64,000 bases of DNA from Cellulophaga lytica DSM 7489 (GCF_000190595.1 NC_015167.1:1601501-1665500), one strand, 5' to 3'; shown: positions 54,824 through 62,609, counted from the first letter of the stretch. The notes: generated by a model not told the origin, from the letters alone. Program-made: numbers and translations.

Positions 54824-56455
54824 TTATTCTTTATCAATTATTGCAGGTAATATATAGTCAGTCATTATTTTATCTGTATTGGTATGAGCTGAAAGGCTGT
54901 CATATGCAGAAGAAGTTACAACGACCACAAAAGGAATGTCTTTAAAAATAAAAATCTTATTTCCTCCTCTACCACTACAAAAGGAAACTTCATAATTTTT
55001 ACCATTAACAGTATATGTTTTATTCCAGAAAAGGTAACCATAATAACCATCATCTATTCCACCATAAGCTTGCGATACTTGTTTTGATAAACTTTTTTCT
55101 ACCCATTTTTTAGTCAGAACTTGCTTCCCATTCCATTTTCCTTTGTTTTTATATAATTGCCCATACTTAGCAAAATCAATAGCTCTTAACTGTATTCCTC
55201 CCGCAGTATTACCAACTTTTTGTGGTGTGTATTGCCATTTGTAATTAGTAATATTTAGAGGTTTAAATAACTTTTTATCTGTATAAGAAACCAAACCTTC
55301 AGGAACAGATTTATGAATTATATCTCCTAAAATAACAACGCCTGCTGTAAAATACATATAATCTTTACCAATTACTTTATCATTTTTCATAGGTAAATCA
55401 AGTGAAAATTTCACCCAGTTATCTGTTGGGTACATATTTTCTTCATTTCCAGGACTATCGTAATCTCGATCATCACCAAGAAAACCAGAACTCATTGTTA
55501 AAAGAGATTTTAGTGTTATTGAATCTTTCTTTTCGCTATAATTATTAAAAGATTTTAAATTGTAAAAATCTTTTAATAATACGTTTTCATTATCAATATA
55601 TTTTTCTTCAATAGCCACCCCCAACATTGTAGATGCGAATGATTTTCCTACTGATCTTGAATCATGCAAACTATTTCTGTTTTCGCCGTTAAAATATTCT
55701 TCTATTAAAAGTTTGTTCTCTTTTATTACTACAATACCATTAATGTTTTCAAATCTTTTTTCAGCTATTTTCCTATTTAAGGCTTCTATTTTTTTAGTAT
55801 TAAAATTATCTTTAGATAATTTCCAACCGCTATTAGGCTGTATTTTTTGAACAGGTATTAAACTTTCATCTACAAGTGCTTTAGCTACTTCTATAGTAAT
55901 ATTTCCCTTAGCTAAAATTGCCCCAACTTTTATATCACTTCTTTTTATATATGGCCTTACTTCAATAGTTAAAGAATGATTTCCTTTAGCAAGAACATCT
56001 TGTCCTCCTCCTAACTTCATAAACTTTAACCACATAAACCAACCCCAAAAATCAAGTTGCTTAGGATAAATTAAAGGGATTGTATGTTTTAGTTGAGTTG
56101 TTTTAGATTTAATATTTCCTGCTCCTTTATTTAAGTTTTCTGTATAAACTATTTTACCATCTACTAAAAATGAAAACTGAAAACTTCCTTTATTTAACAA
56201 TTGGTCTTGCGTTAAATTTGGAGCTAATAATTTAAGACTTTCAATAAGAGGTTTATCTAATGTAAAGTGAGCTGTTAAAAATTTATCTTTATTTAATGTA
56301 AAACTATTCGTGTAGTCTGTTAATTTTATTTTCTCTTTTTTTAAGTCAATTTTTGAAAAATACAGGTTTTCAATTTTTTTTGTTTGTGCAGAACTTATAG
56401 CGTTACCAGAAATAATTAAACAAATAGTAAGAGTTAAATAATATTTTAATTTCAT
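54824..56455 (-). CDS. Serine hydrolase (beta-lactamase class C fold) with N-terminal extension
   Basis: 543 residues with a signal peptide (to SSAQ). The first 200 residues form a separate domain that I do not recognise. The C-terminal domain is a beta-lactamase/transpeptidase-like serine hydrolase with nucleophile motif SVGK (Ser268, Lys271), DYMYFTAG in the place of the YxN region, and FCSGRGGN in the place of the KTG motif. Role in cell-wall or ester hydrolysis is unclear. A membrane AraC gene lies 67 bases upstream in the same direction, a common pairing. Confidence 0.83.
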   Translation of the reverse strand: MKLKYYLTLTICLIISGNAISSAQTKKIENLYFSKIDLKKEKIKLTDYTNSFTLNKDKFLTAHFTLDKPLIESLKLLAPNLTQDQLLNKGSFQFSFLVDGKIVYTENLNKGAGNIKSKTTQLKHTIPLIYPKQLDFWGWFMWLKFMKLGGGQDVLAKGNHSLTIEVRPYIKRSDIKVGAILAKGNITIEVAKALVDESLIPVQKIQPNSGWKLSKDNFNTKKIEALNRKIAEKRFENINGIVVIKENKLLIEEYFNGENRNSLHDSRSVGKSFASTMLGVAIEEKYIDNENVLLKDFYNLKSFNNYSEKKDSITLKSLLTMSSGFLGDDRDYDSPGNEENMYPTDNWVKFSLDLPMKNDKVIGKDYMYFTAGVVILGDIIHKSVPEGLVSYTDKKLFKPLNITNYKWQYTPQKVGNTAGGIQLRAIDFAKYGQLYKNKGKWNGKQVLTKKWVEKSLSKQVSQAYGGIDDGYYGYLFWNKTYTVNGKNYEVSFCSGRGGNKIFIFKDIPFVVVVTSSAYDSLSAHTNTDKIMTDYILPAIIDKE

Positions 56456-56522
56456 GTTTTATTTTTTGAACAAACATAATGGTAACATGCTATTTTAAAC
56501 GCCCCAAATTATAGAATGGTGC

Positions 56523-57665
56523 TTATTTAAAGTTGTGTAAGCTTTTTTTTATTGATTTTTTATAATTTAAAGGAGTGATACCCTTGATGTTTTTAAAGAC
56601 TCTGTTAAAAGTTGTTTTTGAATTAAAACCACATTCAAAAGAAATACCCAATAAAGTGATGTGATCATAATTACCGCTATGTAATTTTTGAATAATGGCA
56701 TTTACCCGGTATTCATTTATAAAGTCTGAGAAGTTTTTACCTAAGCCATCATTTATTAATTTTGATAGAACATTTGGATGGATGTCAAGATTGTCAGCTA
56801 AAGATTTCAATGTTAATTCTGAATTAAGGTAAAAAAGATTGGTTTCCATTTGTTCTTTTAACCAAGATGCTTTTTTTGCAATTTCTTCAGATGGATTTTC
56901 TTTTTTTATACTTTTTGGTTTATTGGTTTCAAGTAAAATTACTTCTGGTCTTAAAAAAGCTTCAGCACTAATCCAAATGGTGGTAATAGAAAGTAACACA
57001 TAAATAGGATAATAATCACTTATTCCTAATTGAAAATCGAAGACAACATAATCAATAATGGTATAAGGAGTCCATAAAAACCAAATTATTGCAAATATGG
57101 TAATTAATCTATACAACCACCTTAAACTATATGCATCATTAGTACTATAATTTTTTTTTAACCAGAAATGATAAAATTTGATTGCCTTAAGTGAATAAAT
57201 TGAATAAGTAATGATTGAGATTATGGCTAAAAATTGAATGATGGGCATTAATTTAAGGTATGTATCAGTTTCTACAGCAGTAATATTATTTATAAGCGCA
57301 TCACGGCAAATAATTATATGCACGGTAAGTTCTATTATAAGCGGTAAAAAATGAACGCCATGTTTTTTAGATATATGATAGTTAAAATCGGTTATTTTTT
57401 TAACATATAAATATAGTAAGGGACCAAGTGCCAGAGAGTAATTTAATGGAATTAAATAGAAATAGGTCAGGTAATTAGTTATTTGAAAATCCAAACTCAA
57501 AATCCAAACACTCCAAAAAACAATGATAAAAGTAACTATACCAAGCAGTATATTGGCTTTTCTATTAGCCCGTTTAGTAAAAATAAGTAACAGTCCAAAT
57601 GTTGTTCCTATAAATATAGATGCAATTATAATAAAGTTATAAAAATTTAAATTTAATTCACACAT
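56523..57665 (-). CDS. AraC family regulator with membrane-embedded N-terminus
   Basis: 380 residues. The first 240 residues hold about seven membrane helices, and the C-terminal domain (LTLKSLADNLDIHPNVLSKLI and LGISFECGFNSKTTFNRVFKNIKG) is an AraC-type DNA-binding unit. Such proteins sense signals at the membrane and bind DNA directly. The serine hydrolase gene follows in the same direction and is the probable target. The start lies 45 bases from the first boundary site of element A. Confidence 0.88.
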   Translation of the reverse strand: MCELNLNFYNFIIIASIFIGTTFGLLLIFTKRANRKANILLGIVTFIIVFWSVWILSLDFQITNYLTYFYLIPLNYSLALGPLLYLYVKKITDFNYHISKKHGVHFLPLIIELTVHIIICRDALINNITAVETDTYLKLMPIIQFLAIISIITYSIYSLKAIKFYHFWLKKNYSTNDAYSLRWLYRLITIFAIIWFLWTPYTIIDYVVFDFQLGISDYYPIYVLLSITTIWISAEAFLRPEVILLETNKPKSIKKENPSEEIAKKASWLKEQMETNLFYLNSELTLKSLADNLDIHPNVLSKLINDGLGKNFSDFINEYRVNAIIQKLHSGNYDHITLLGISFECGFNSKTTFNRVFKNIKGITPLNYKKSIKKSLHNFK

Positions 57666-57710
57666 TAATTATATTCAGTATCTATATTTTATGTAATGTT
57701 TCTTTGGCTT

Positions 57711-57939
57711 GTTGCTAACGGGTTGGTTATGCGCTGTGCGGGAGTAAGGAAACCTTTTGTTTTCGTCTGCGCACTAAGCTAAAGCTTATTGTTTAGTTTT
57801 ATTTTTTCTTGTCTAAAGCTAAATTTTGAATATTTCGCTATCGCGTAATTTTCAATTTATCGACTTTATAAAAGTACACAAGCTTTTTGAATAAATACCA
57901 AACCTCCGCATTAATTATAGGCATTGTTTTGCGTAGGCT
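57711..57939. repeat. Cassette-boundary element A (long class)
   Basis: A gene-free element, 212 bases from AAC (57717-57719) to GTT (57926-57928). The left edge GTTGCTAAC (57711-57719) faces the AraC/serine hydrolase pair. The right edge is GTTTTGCGTAGGCT (57926-57939), which matches the complement of the left edge of element B at 12 of 14 positions. The ends pair only partly (GTGCGGGAG with the complement of CCTCCGCAT). Interior segments TTGTTTAGTTTT and TCTAAAGCTAAAT are shared in altered form with element B. Confidence 0.75.
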
Positions 57940-57943
57940 TTTT

Positions 57944-58396
57944 TCATCTAACCGCCCTTATTGGATACGGTTTCAATTCTTTTTTTAGTCCTTCTATAAC
58001 TTTTTGCAATTGTGAGTTATCCATTTTACAGTCCACAAAATAATCTTTTTTATCATCTGCACTCTTAGGTCTAGATTCTAAGTCAAATTTTATGCGAACA
58101 GTTTTAAAGTCCATTCCAGCTTTGATTAGCTCAAATGCCAAATTTGGCTCGATAAAATCCAAACATTCATATTTTGGCGTTTTGTTTTGAGATATTTTTT
58201 CGAACCACTCTATTATTTCTATTACATCTCCAACCAAAAGTGATGGGTCAACAGTTTGCCAATTTCCACAGTCACTTTTTACATTTAGATAAATCAATAA
58301 CCAATTAGAATCATATTCGCAATCCGTTATTTTAGGAAACTGATAATTTGTTATTTTTAATTCTACAATTTGGTTATTAATGCCGTGAAATATCAT
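57944..58396 (-). CDS. WapI-like immunity protein
   Basis: 150 residues, cytoplasmic. YQFPKITDCEYDSNWLLIYL, DPSLLVGDVIEIIEWFEKI and the FIEPNLAFEL and FDLESRP segments resemble the WapI family of immunity proteins that protect against contact-dependent toxins. I see no toxin gene beside it, so it may be an orphan immunity gene. It sits alone between elements A and B, bracketed by inverted repeats, with the start codon 20 bases from the boundary at 58416. Confidence 0.75.
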   Translation of the reverse strand: MIFHGINNQIVELKITNYQFPKITDCEYDSNWLLIYLNVKSDCGNWQTVDPSLLVGDVIEIIEWFEKISQNKTPKYECLDFIEPNLAFELIKAGMDFKTVRIKFDLESRPKSADDKKDYFVDCKMDNSQLQKVIEGLKKELKPYPIRAVR

Positions 58397-58415
58397 TCAA
58401 TATCGTATAATTTTT

Positions 58416-58620
58416 AGCTTACGCACAACGGTTGAGCTATGAACAGTACGGGAGCAAACTAGTGTTTGCTTTCCACCACACACACATAGCGAAATCTTTT
58501 TGTTTAGTTTTTATTTTTTTGTTCAAAGCAAAATCCCAAAGTTTTGGCGACCTCATAAATATACACAGACCTTTCGGTTTTGCCCTAAAGTCCGCATTAC
58601 GTTTAGGCTTTGTTAGCAAC
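58416..58620. repeat. Cassette-boundary element B (long class)
   Basis: 188 bases from AAC (58427-58429) to GTT (58612-58614). Left edge AGCTTACGCACAAC pairs with the right edge of A across the WapI-like gene. Right edge GTTAGCAAC (58612-58620) is the exact complement of the left edge of C. TTGTTTAGTTTTTATT and CAAAGCAAAAT resemble element A, and TGGCGACCTC (58545-58554) recurs in element F. Confidence 0.8.
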
Positions 58621-58631
58621 TGGCTTTTGCG

Positions 58632-59177
58632 TTATACTTTGCCGTAAATTATTTTCAATTCCGTTCCGATTACCTTTTCTAATTCGATAAAAAATTCACT
58701 TTTGAATATTCCCCAATTCCAAAAGATTAGACCAAAATCTCCAAATGCCCAATCTGGTTCGAAATTGAATTCGGTTATTGAACTATCAGATAAGCAATTC
58801 GAGCATTTTATTAAATCTGAATCCGATTTCTCATACCAGTTTCCCAATGCACTTCCCCAATCCTCTTCAATCTGATTTTGTCCACATTTTGGGCAGTTAA
58901 CTTGCTCAAGTCCATTTCCGCCATTTTCAAAAACCTTTCTTTCGGTCACCACTTCAACTCCGTTTGTTGTTAAGTCCAAAAACCCCTCATTTTGTTTTTC
59001 AAGTATTGAAGCAAAATTTTCGGCTGGTTTGTGTCCATTCGAACCAAGAACACAATCAGAGAGCTCTTTTTTAATAATTTTCTTTTCAGCCAAAAAGCTA
59101 ATTACTTTTTCCGCAAGTTCTTTAGAATCCGCTGGATTAGTTTTTTCTGAAACAATGGATGTATGGTGGTCACTCAC
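58632..59177 (-). CDS. Zinc-ribbon protein of unknown function
   Basis: 181 residues, cytoplasmic. The start MSDHHTSIVSEKTNPADSKE and the DCVLGSNGHKPAENF segment occur as a unit. A zinc ribbon lies in the middle (NCPKCGQNQ and KCSNCLSDSS). The tail is aromatic-rich (FEPDWAFGDFGLIFWNWG). I do not recognise a named family; the size and setting would fit another immunity protein. It is bracketed by GTTAGCAAC and its complement, with stop and start 12 and 13 bases from the boundary sites. Confidence 0.7.
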   Translation of the reverse strand: MSDHHTSIVSEKTNPADSKELAEKVISFLAEKKIIKKELSDCVLGSNGHKPAENFASILEKQNEGFLDLTTNGVEVVTERKVFENGGNGLEQVNCPKCGQNQIEEDWGSALGNWYEKSDSDLIKCSNCLSDSSITEFNFEPDWAFGDFGLIFWNWGIFKSEFFIELEKVIGTELKIIYGKV

Positions 59178-59189
59178 TTTTTTAAGCTT

Positions 59190-59326
59190 GTTGCTAACGT
59201 TTAGTGTATGATTTCGGTGCGTGTTTAAGCATTAAAGTTAGCAAATAATCACAGATAGAAAATTCCAGCGGAATTTTCGTAAGTAAGCCTTTACTAGCAA
59301 TGAATTATACACAATGTTACCATACG
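59190..59326. repeat. Cassette-boundary element C (short class)
   Basis: 123 bases from AAC (59196-59198) to GTT (59316-59318). The element is an imperfect palindrome: GTGTATGATT on the left faces AATTATACAC on the right. The centre is a perfect hairpin, GAAAATTCC (59258-59266) with GGAATTTTC (59270-59278). It shares TAGCAAATAA and ACTAGCAATGAATTATACAC with element E. Confidence 0.85.
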
Positions 59327-59331
59327 TTTTT

Positions 59332-59808
59332 TTATTCCGTTAATGTTTTGTTTTTATTCTTGAAAATCAAAATACTCAATATTGTTCCGATTAAAAAACC
59401 AATGAATAAATAACGTCCAAAATTCAGATTGTCAAAATTCAGTTCTGTTTGAATTCCGTTTCCAATATTAAATTCAGATAGTTTTTGCAATCTATTGTTC
59501 AGTTGAAATATTCTGAATTGCCATAGCAAAATTCCGCAAACAAATATTATTCCGCAAGAAACCAAACCTTGATTCATAAAGTTCAGTTTAGTCATTTTTT
59601 TTATAATCAGATAGAGTAGAGGAATAATTCCTATTGACAAAGCGAATAAAATATGCGAATAAAATTGTCCGCTCATAGTTCTGCTAGTAATCTGACTGTT
59701 TTTATTGGCTATTTGGGAAAGAGAAAAGTCAAGAAAGTAATCTCGAATTAAAAATCCGATTACAGATAATATTAAAATCAGTCCTAAATATTTTAATGCG
59801 TTCGTCAT
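59332..59808 (-). CDS. Membrane protein of unknown function
   Basis: 158 residues with four hydrophobic helices (starting LGLILILSVIGFLI, ending FLIGTILSILIF). No motif or family is recognised. It stands alone between elements C and D. Its flanks GTTACCATAC and GTATGGTAAC are perfect complements, and the start codon lies 10 bases from the boundary. Confidence 0.7.
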   Translation of the reverse strand: MTNALKYLGLILILSVIGFLIRDYFLDFSLSQIANKNSQITSRTMSGQFYSHILFALSIGIIPLLYLIIKKMTKLNFMNQGLVSCGIIFVCGILLWQFRIFQLNNRLQKLSEFNIGNGIQTELNFDNLNFGRYLFIGFLIGTILSILIFKNKNKTLTE

Positions 59809-59817
59809 TTCTCAAAT

Positions 59818-59955
59818 GTATGGTAACGTGTTTGTATATGGTTTGTTGCGTGGTTTAGACACCTAATTTAGCAAATAAAAACCGAATAGAAAATCCGCGA
59901 GGATTTTCGTAAGTAGGCTAGAACTAGCAATAAATTATATACGGTGTTGGCAATA
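59818..59955. repeat. Cassette-boundary element D (short class)
   Basis: 124 bases from AAC (59825-59827) to GTT (59946-59948). The central hairpin is GAAAATCC (59889-59896) with GGATTTTC (59901-59908) around GCGA. CGTAAGTAGGCTA is shared with element E. Right edge GTTGGCAATA (59946-59955) is the exact complement of the left edge of E. Confidence 0.85.
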
Positions 59956-59959
59956 GTTT

Positions 59960-60733
59960 TTAATGTATACATCCTAAATATATTTCGCTAAACGTGTTTC
60001 TTATTTTTTTCGTTAGTCGTTTATTACAATATTCGGAAATGTATAGTCCAAATGGTTCTGTTGAAGTATGAGGTTGTCCATCTCCATTTTCAAATCTATC
60101 CATATCAATTTCTCCAAGAAAATTATATCTTATACTCGCCCACAATTCAAAACCTAATTCTATGTCTAAATCTGGGTCATATCCTGAACCTTTTCCTGCT
60201 TTAACTTTCTTACTTATTAAACCTAATTCTTCAAGTAGCATTGTAGAACAAGTGTGAGCTATTAAATCAGCGAGTTGAATTCCTTTTACTTTTGAAGAAT
60301 CTACTTCTAAATTCAGTTTATATTTGTTTAAACCAAGTTCAAAACACAACATTTCTCCTTGTCGAGAATTTTTAAAATAATTTTCGTCAATGTTTATTTC
60401 TATTTTTTCTCCAAAGTCATTACTATCTATAATTTTTTTCAATCCTTTTAAAGTTTCTATTCCAATTTTTTCTCTGTGAGTTATTGGCAAGATAATAAGT
60501 CCAATTTTACAATTTTTACGAATTAGGTAATTCAACTGTCTACGTACTTTAATCATTGAAGGATTATTCGGACTACATAACCGACTTTTAAATTCGTCGT
60601 TTTTTTTGTCTAAACCATTTTCGATGAGTATTTCAGATATTTGTTTTTCAACATCTTTTTCAGTCGTAATTACTCCACTTATTATAAATTTCCCTCTTTC
60701 GTGGGTTGAATCATCAATGTAAATTCGGGTCAT
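59960..60733 (-). CDS. DUF3800 domain protein
   Basis: 257 residues. The N-terminal TRIYIDDSTH and the C-terminal SSKVKGIQLADLIAHTCSTM are the two acidic motifs of the DUF3800 family, an RNase H-like fold often found in mobile elements and defence loci. Its nuclease activity has not been shown in general. It stands alone between elements D and E; start and stop lie 8 and 4 bases from the boundary sites. Confidence 0.83.
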   Translation of the reverse strand: MTRIYIDDSTHERGKFIISGVITTEKDVEKQISEILIENGLDKKNDEFKSRLCSPNNPSMIKVRRQLNYLIRKNCKIGLIILPITHREKIGIETLKGLKKIIDSNDFGEKIEINIDENYFKNSRQGEMLCFELGLNKYKLNLEVDSSKVKGIQLADLIAHTCSTMLLEELGLISKKVKAGKGSGYDPDLDIELGFELWASIRYNFLGEIDMDRFENGDGQPHTSTEPFGLYISEYCNKRLTKKIRNTFSEIYLGCIH

Positions 60734-60741
60734 TCTTTAAT

Positions 60742-60879
60742 TATTGCCAACGTTGATGTGTATGATTTCGTTGCGTGTTTAAGCACTAAATATAGCAAAT
60801 AAATCACAGATAGAAAGTCCGCGAGGACTTTCGTAAGTAGGCTATAACTAGCAATGAATTATACACGGTGTTGTAAATA
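60742..60879. repeat. Cassette-boundary element E (short class)
   Basis: 124 bases from AAC (60749-60751) to GTT (60870-60872). TGTGTATGATTTCGTTGC on the left pairs with the right arm GCAATGAATTATACACGG apart from a bulge and G-U pairs. The centre is GAAAGTCC (60813-60820) with GGACTTTC (60825-60832) around GCGA. Right edge GTTGTAAATA is the exact complement of the left edge of F. Confidence 0.87.
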
Positions 60880-60891
60880 GTACTTTTTCTG

Positions 60892-61476
60892 CTATTTTCT
60901 TAACCAACCTAAAATTCTATCGTTTTTTATTTTCCATTTTCCGTTTTCATTTATCAAATCATATTTTTCTCTTGAATTTCCAAAAGGTCCAGGATTTTGT
61001 TGAATAATCTCAACTTCGTTTTCGGTTACTTTGGAAACAATTGAAACGTGTCCATATTTATTTAGCGTTGTTGCAGAGTAAATCACTAAATCATTTACTT
61101 TCGGTTTGGATTTACTTGGATTCTTATACTGCTTTAAATTTCGCTGTTTGTTTATTTTTCCGTCCTTGATTTGTGAATTAAAAAAGTCTTTTGCGTGTCC
61201 ATAACTGTCAGGCATTTTATGATTCAGTTCTTCGTAATAATATCGCTTTACAAATTCCACGCATTGATATTTCAGTCCAAGATTATAGCCATCTTTCGCT
61301 AACGCTCGTCCATCCACATTTCCAACTCCTCCATTATAATAAACAGCAACTCCGTTCAGACTGTCAATTTTTTGTCCGACTTCATAATTCGGATTTAGAT
61401 TGATTTTTTTAGAAGCGAAAAACCCAACAACAAGTAAAATCAAAATTCCAAATAAGAGTAAAAATCGTTTTTTCAA
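60892..61476 (-). CDS. CHAP domain amidase-like exported protein
   Basis: 194 residues with an N-terminal membrane anchor or signal (FLLLFGILILLVVGFFASK). The CHAP fold is indicated by YQCVEFVKRYY (Cys72) and NKYGHVSIVSKV (His143), with the usual spacing. CHAP enzymes cut peptidoglycan crosslinks or gamma-glutamyl bonds. It lies alone between elements E and F; a role as secreted cell-wall hydrolase is likely but untested. Confidence 0.85.
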   Translation of the reverse strand: MKKRFLLLFGILILLVVGFFASKKINLNPNYEVGQKIDSLNGVAVYYNGGVGNVDGRALAKDGYNLGLKYQCVEFVKRYYYEELNHKMPDSYGHAKDFFNSQIKDGKINKQRNLKQYKNPSKSKPKVNDLVIYSATTLNKYGHVSIVSKVTENEVEIIQQNPGPFGNSREKYDLINENGKWKIKNDRILGWLRK

Positions 61477-61500
61477 TTCGTTCGTGATGTTTTTGGGTAT

Positions 61501-61700
61501 TATTTACAACGGTCTTGTGTATGAAACGTAGCGTATAAAAAGACGCTAACTTTTCGGATTTAGCACGAGCCGAATTTTTAATTTTCTTTTTAACTTTTCT
61601 ATTGTCAAAAATACAAATTAAAAATATGGCGACCTCGCAAATAAGCCCAAGCCATTGGTCAAGAACTATTTGCCCTATTTTTTATATACATTGTTATGCC
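61501..61700. repeat. Cassette-boundary element F (long class)
   Basis: 188 bases from AAC (61508-61510) to GTT (61693-61695), the same length as element B. TGGCGACCTC (61627-61636) is shared with B. The interior carries a minus-strand -7 box match, TATTTTTG (61613-61606), upstream of the CHAP gene. The right edge GTTATGCC (61693-61700) has no complementary partner further right in this window. Confidence 0.75.
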
Positions 61701-61703
61701 TTG

Positions 61704-62240
61704 TTATTTTTCGCACGCAATCTTTAAAAGTTCCATTCCTCTAGCATTCATTTTTTCCATATCTTTTTTTGCACCGAAAAGCCACATAAAAAAGGAATCA
61801 ACCAATCCAGATTTTAAATTGAAATCTTGTGTTACTTTAATCAAGTTGCCTGTTTTTTGAAAAGAGTACTCAAAAGTAGGACTTGCCTTAAATGGTTTTT
61901 GAATATCACAATCCATTTTTATATACTCTAAAGGTCGAATTTCCGTAATTTCTTGATAGCCCAAATCCTTTCCGTTGTTACCGTCCCAATGAAACTGGAC
62001 ACCAACTTGTCCATCCGTTCCTTTAATACTTGTTTTTTGGTTAGGGTCGGCTTCATAGAATGGTGACCATTTCGTAAAGTTTTTCAGATAAAGCACGTTA
62101 TCGAAAGTGGTCCGCATTTCTGATTGGACATTCACGGTTTTTTGAATGTGAATATGTTGTAATTTACTTGCATTATAAAACCCAATTCCTAAGAACAGAA
62201 TTAATGCTACTGCGATTATTATTAGTATCATTTTTTTCAT
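61704..62240 (-). CDS. SRPBCC family (START-like) membrane-anchored protein
   Basis: 178 residues. An N-terminal helix (MILIIIAVALILFLGIGFY) anchors a START-like domain with WSPFYEADPNQK, GYQEITEIRPLEYIKM and a C-terminal helix. Members bind hydrophobic ligands. It is co-transcribed with the YCII-like gene 15 bases upstream. It borders element F but may not be a cassette, as no matching boundary lies to its right. Confidence 0.83.
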   Translation of the reverse strand: MKKMILIIIAVALILFLGIGFYNASKLQHIHIQKTVNVQSEMRTTFDNVLYLKNFTKWSPFYEADPNQKTSIKGTDGQVGVQFHWDGNNGKDLGYQEITEIRPLEYIKMDCDIQKPFKASPTFEYSFQKTGNLIKVTQDFNLKSGLVDSFFMWLFGAKKDMEKMNARGMELLKIACEK

Positions 62241-62255
62241 TTTTCAAAGTTTATA

Positions 62256-62609
62256 TTAATTTTCCATTGGTATAATATTCCGAACTTCAACCGAGCCACC
62301 CATTTTTAGAATTGGACTGTCTTTGGCCATTTCAACCGCTTCATTTAAAGAGTTTGCTTTAACAATCATATTTCCACTAATTGTTTTGTTTTCAGAAACT
62401 AATATTCCGTCTGCGATTGATAAATCGGGAGCGATTTGTTTTCCGTCAAAACCCAATTGATGAGTGCTATCAAGCTTTTCTTTAATAGCGATGTTGCCGA
62501 TGAAACTGCCCCATTCTTGTTGCATTTGTTCCATTTCTTTTTTTGTCGGTTGATATTCAGGATTAGGACTAAAACTGAAAATCATCATAAATTTTAGTTC
62601 TGCTTTCAT
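62256..62609 (-). CDS. YCII-like protein
   Basis: 117 residues. LKFMMIFSFSPNPEYQPTKKE, GILVSENKTISGNMIVKANSLNEAVEMAKDSPIL fits the YCII/DGPF family of small enzymes or ligand-binding proteins. The proposed catalytic His-Asp pair of YciI is not obvious. A minus-strand -7 box, TACTTTTG (62648-62641), lies 32 bases upstream, so the two-gene unit with the SRPBCC gene has its own promoter. Confidence 0.82.
   Translation of the reverse strand: MKAELKFMMIFSFSPNPEYQPTKKEMEQMQQEWGSFIGNIAIKEKLDSTHQLGFDGKQIAPDLSIADGILVSENKTISGNMIVKANSLNEAVEMAKDSPILKMGGSVEVRNIIPMEN

Noticed and set aside
57711-61700. Reading the repeated elements as a CRISPR array
   Set aside because: The repeats are 123-212 bases, palindromic over their whole length, and separated by complete genes rather than short uniform spacers; no cas genes.
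57711-61700. Reading elements A-F as insertion sequences or simple terminators
   Set aside because: They hold no transposase, lack fixed terminal repeats and target duplications, and the matched repeats bracket the genes instead of the elements. Terminator function in addition cannot be excluded.
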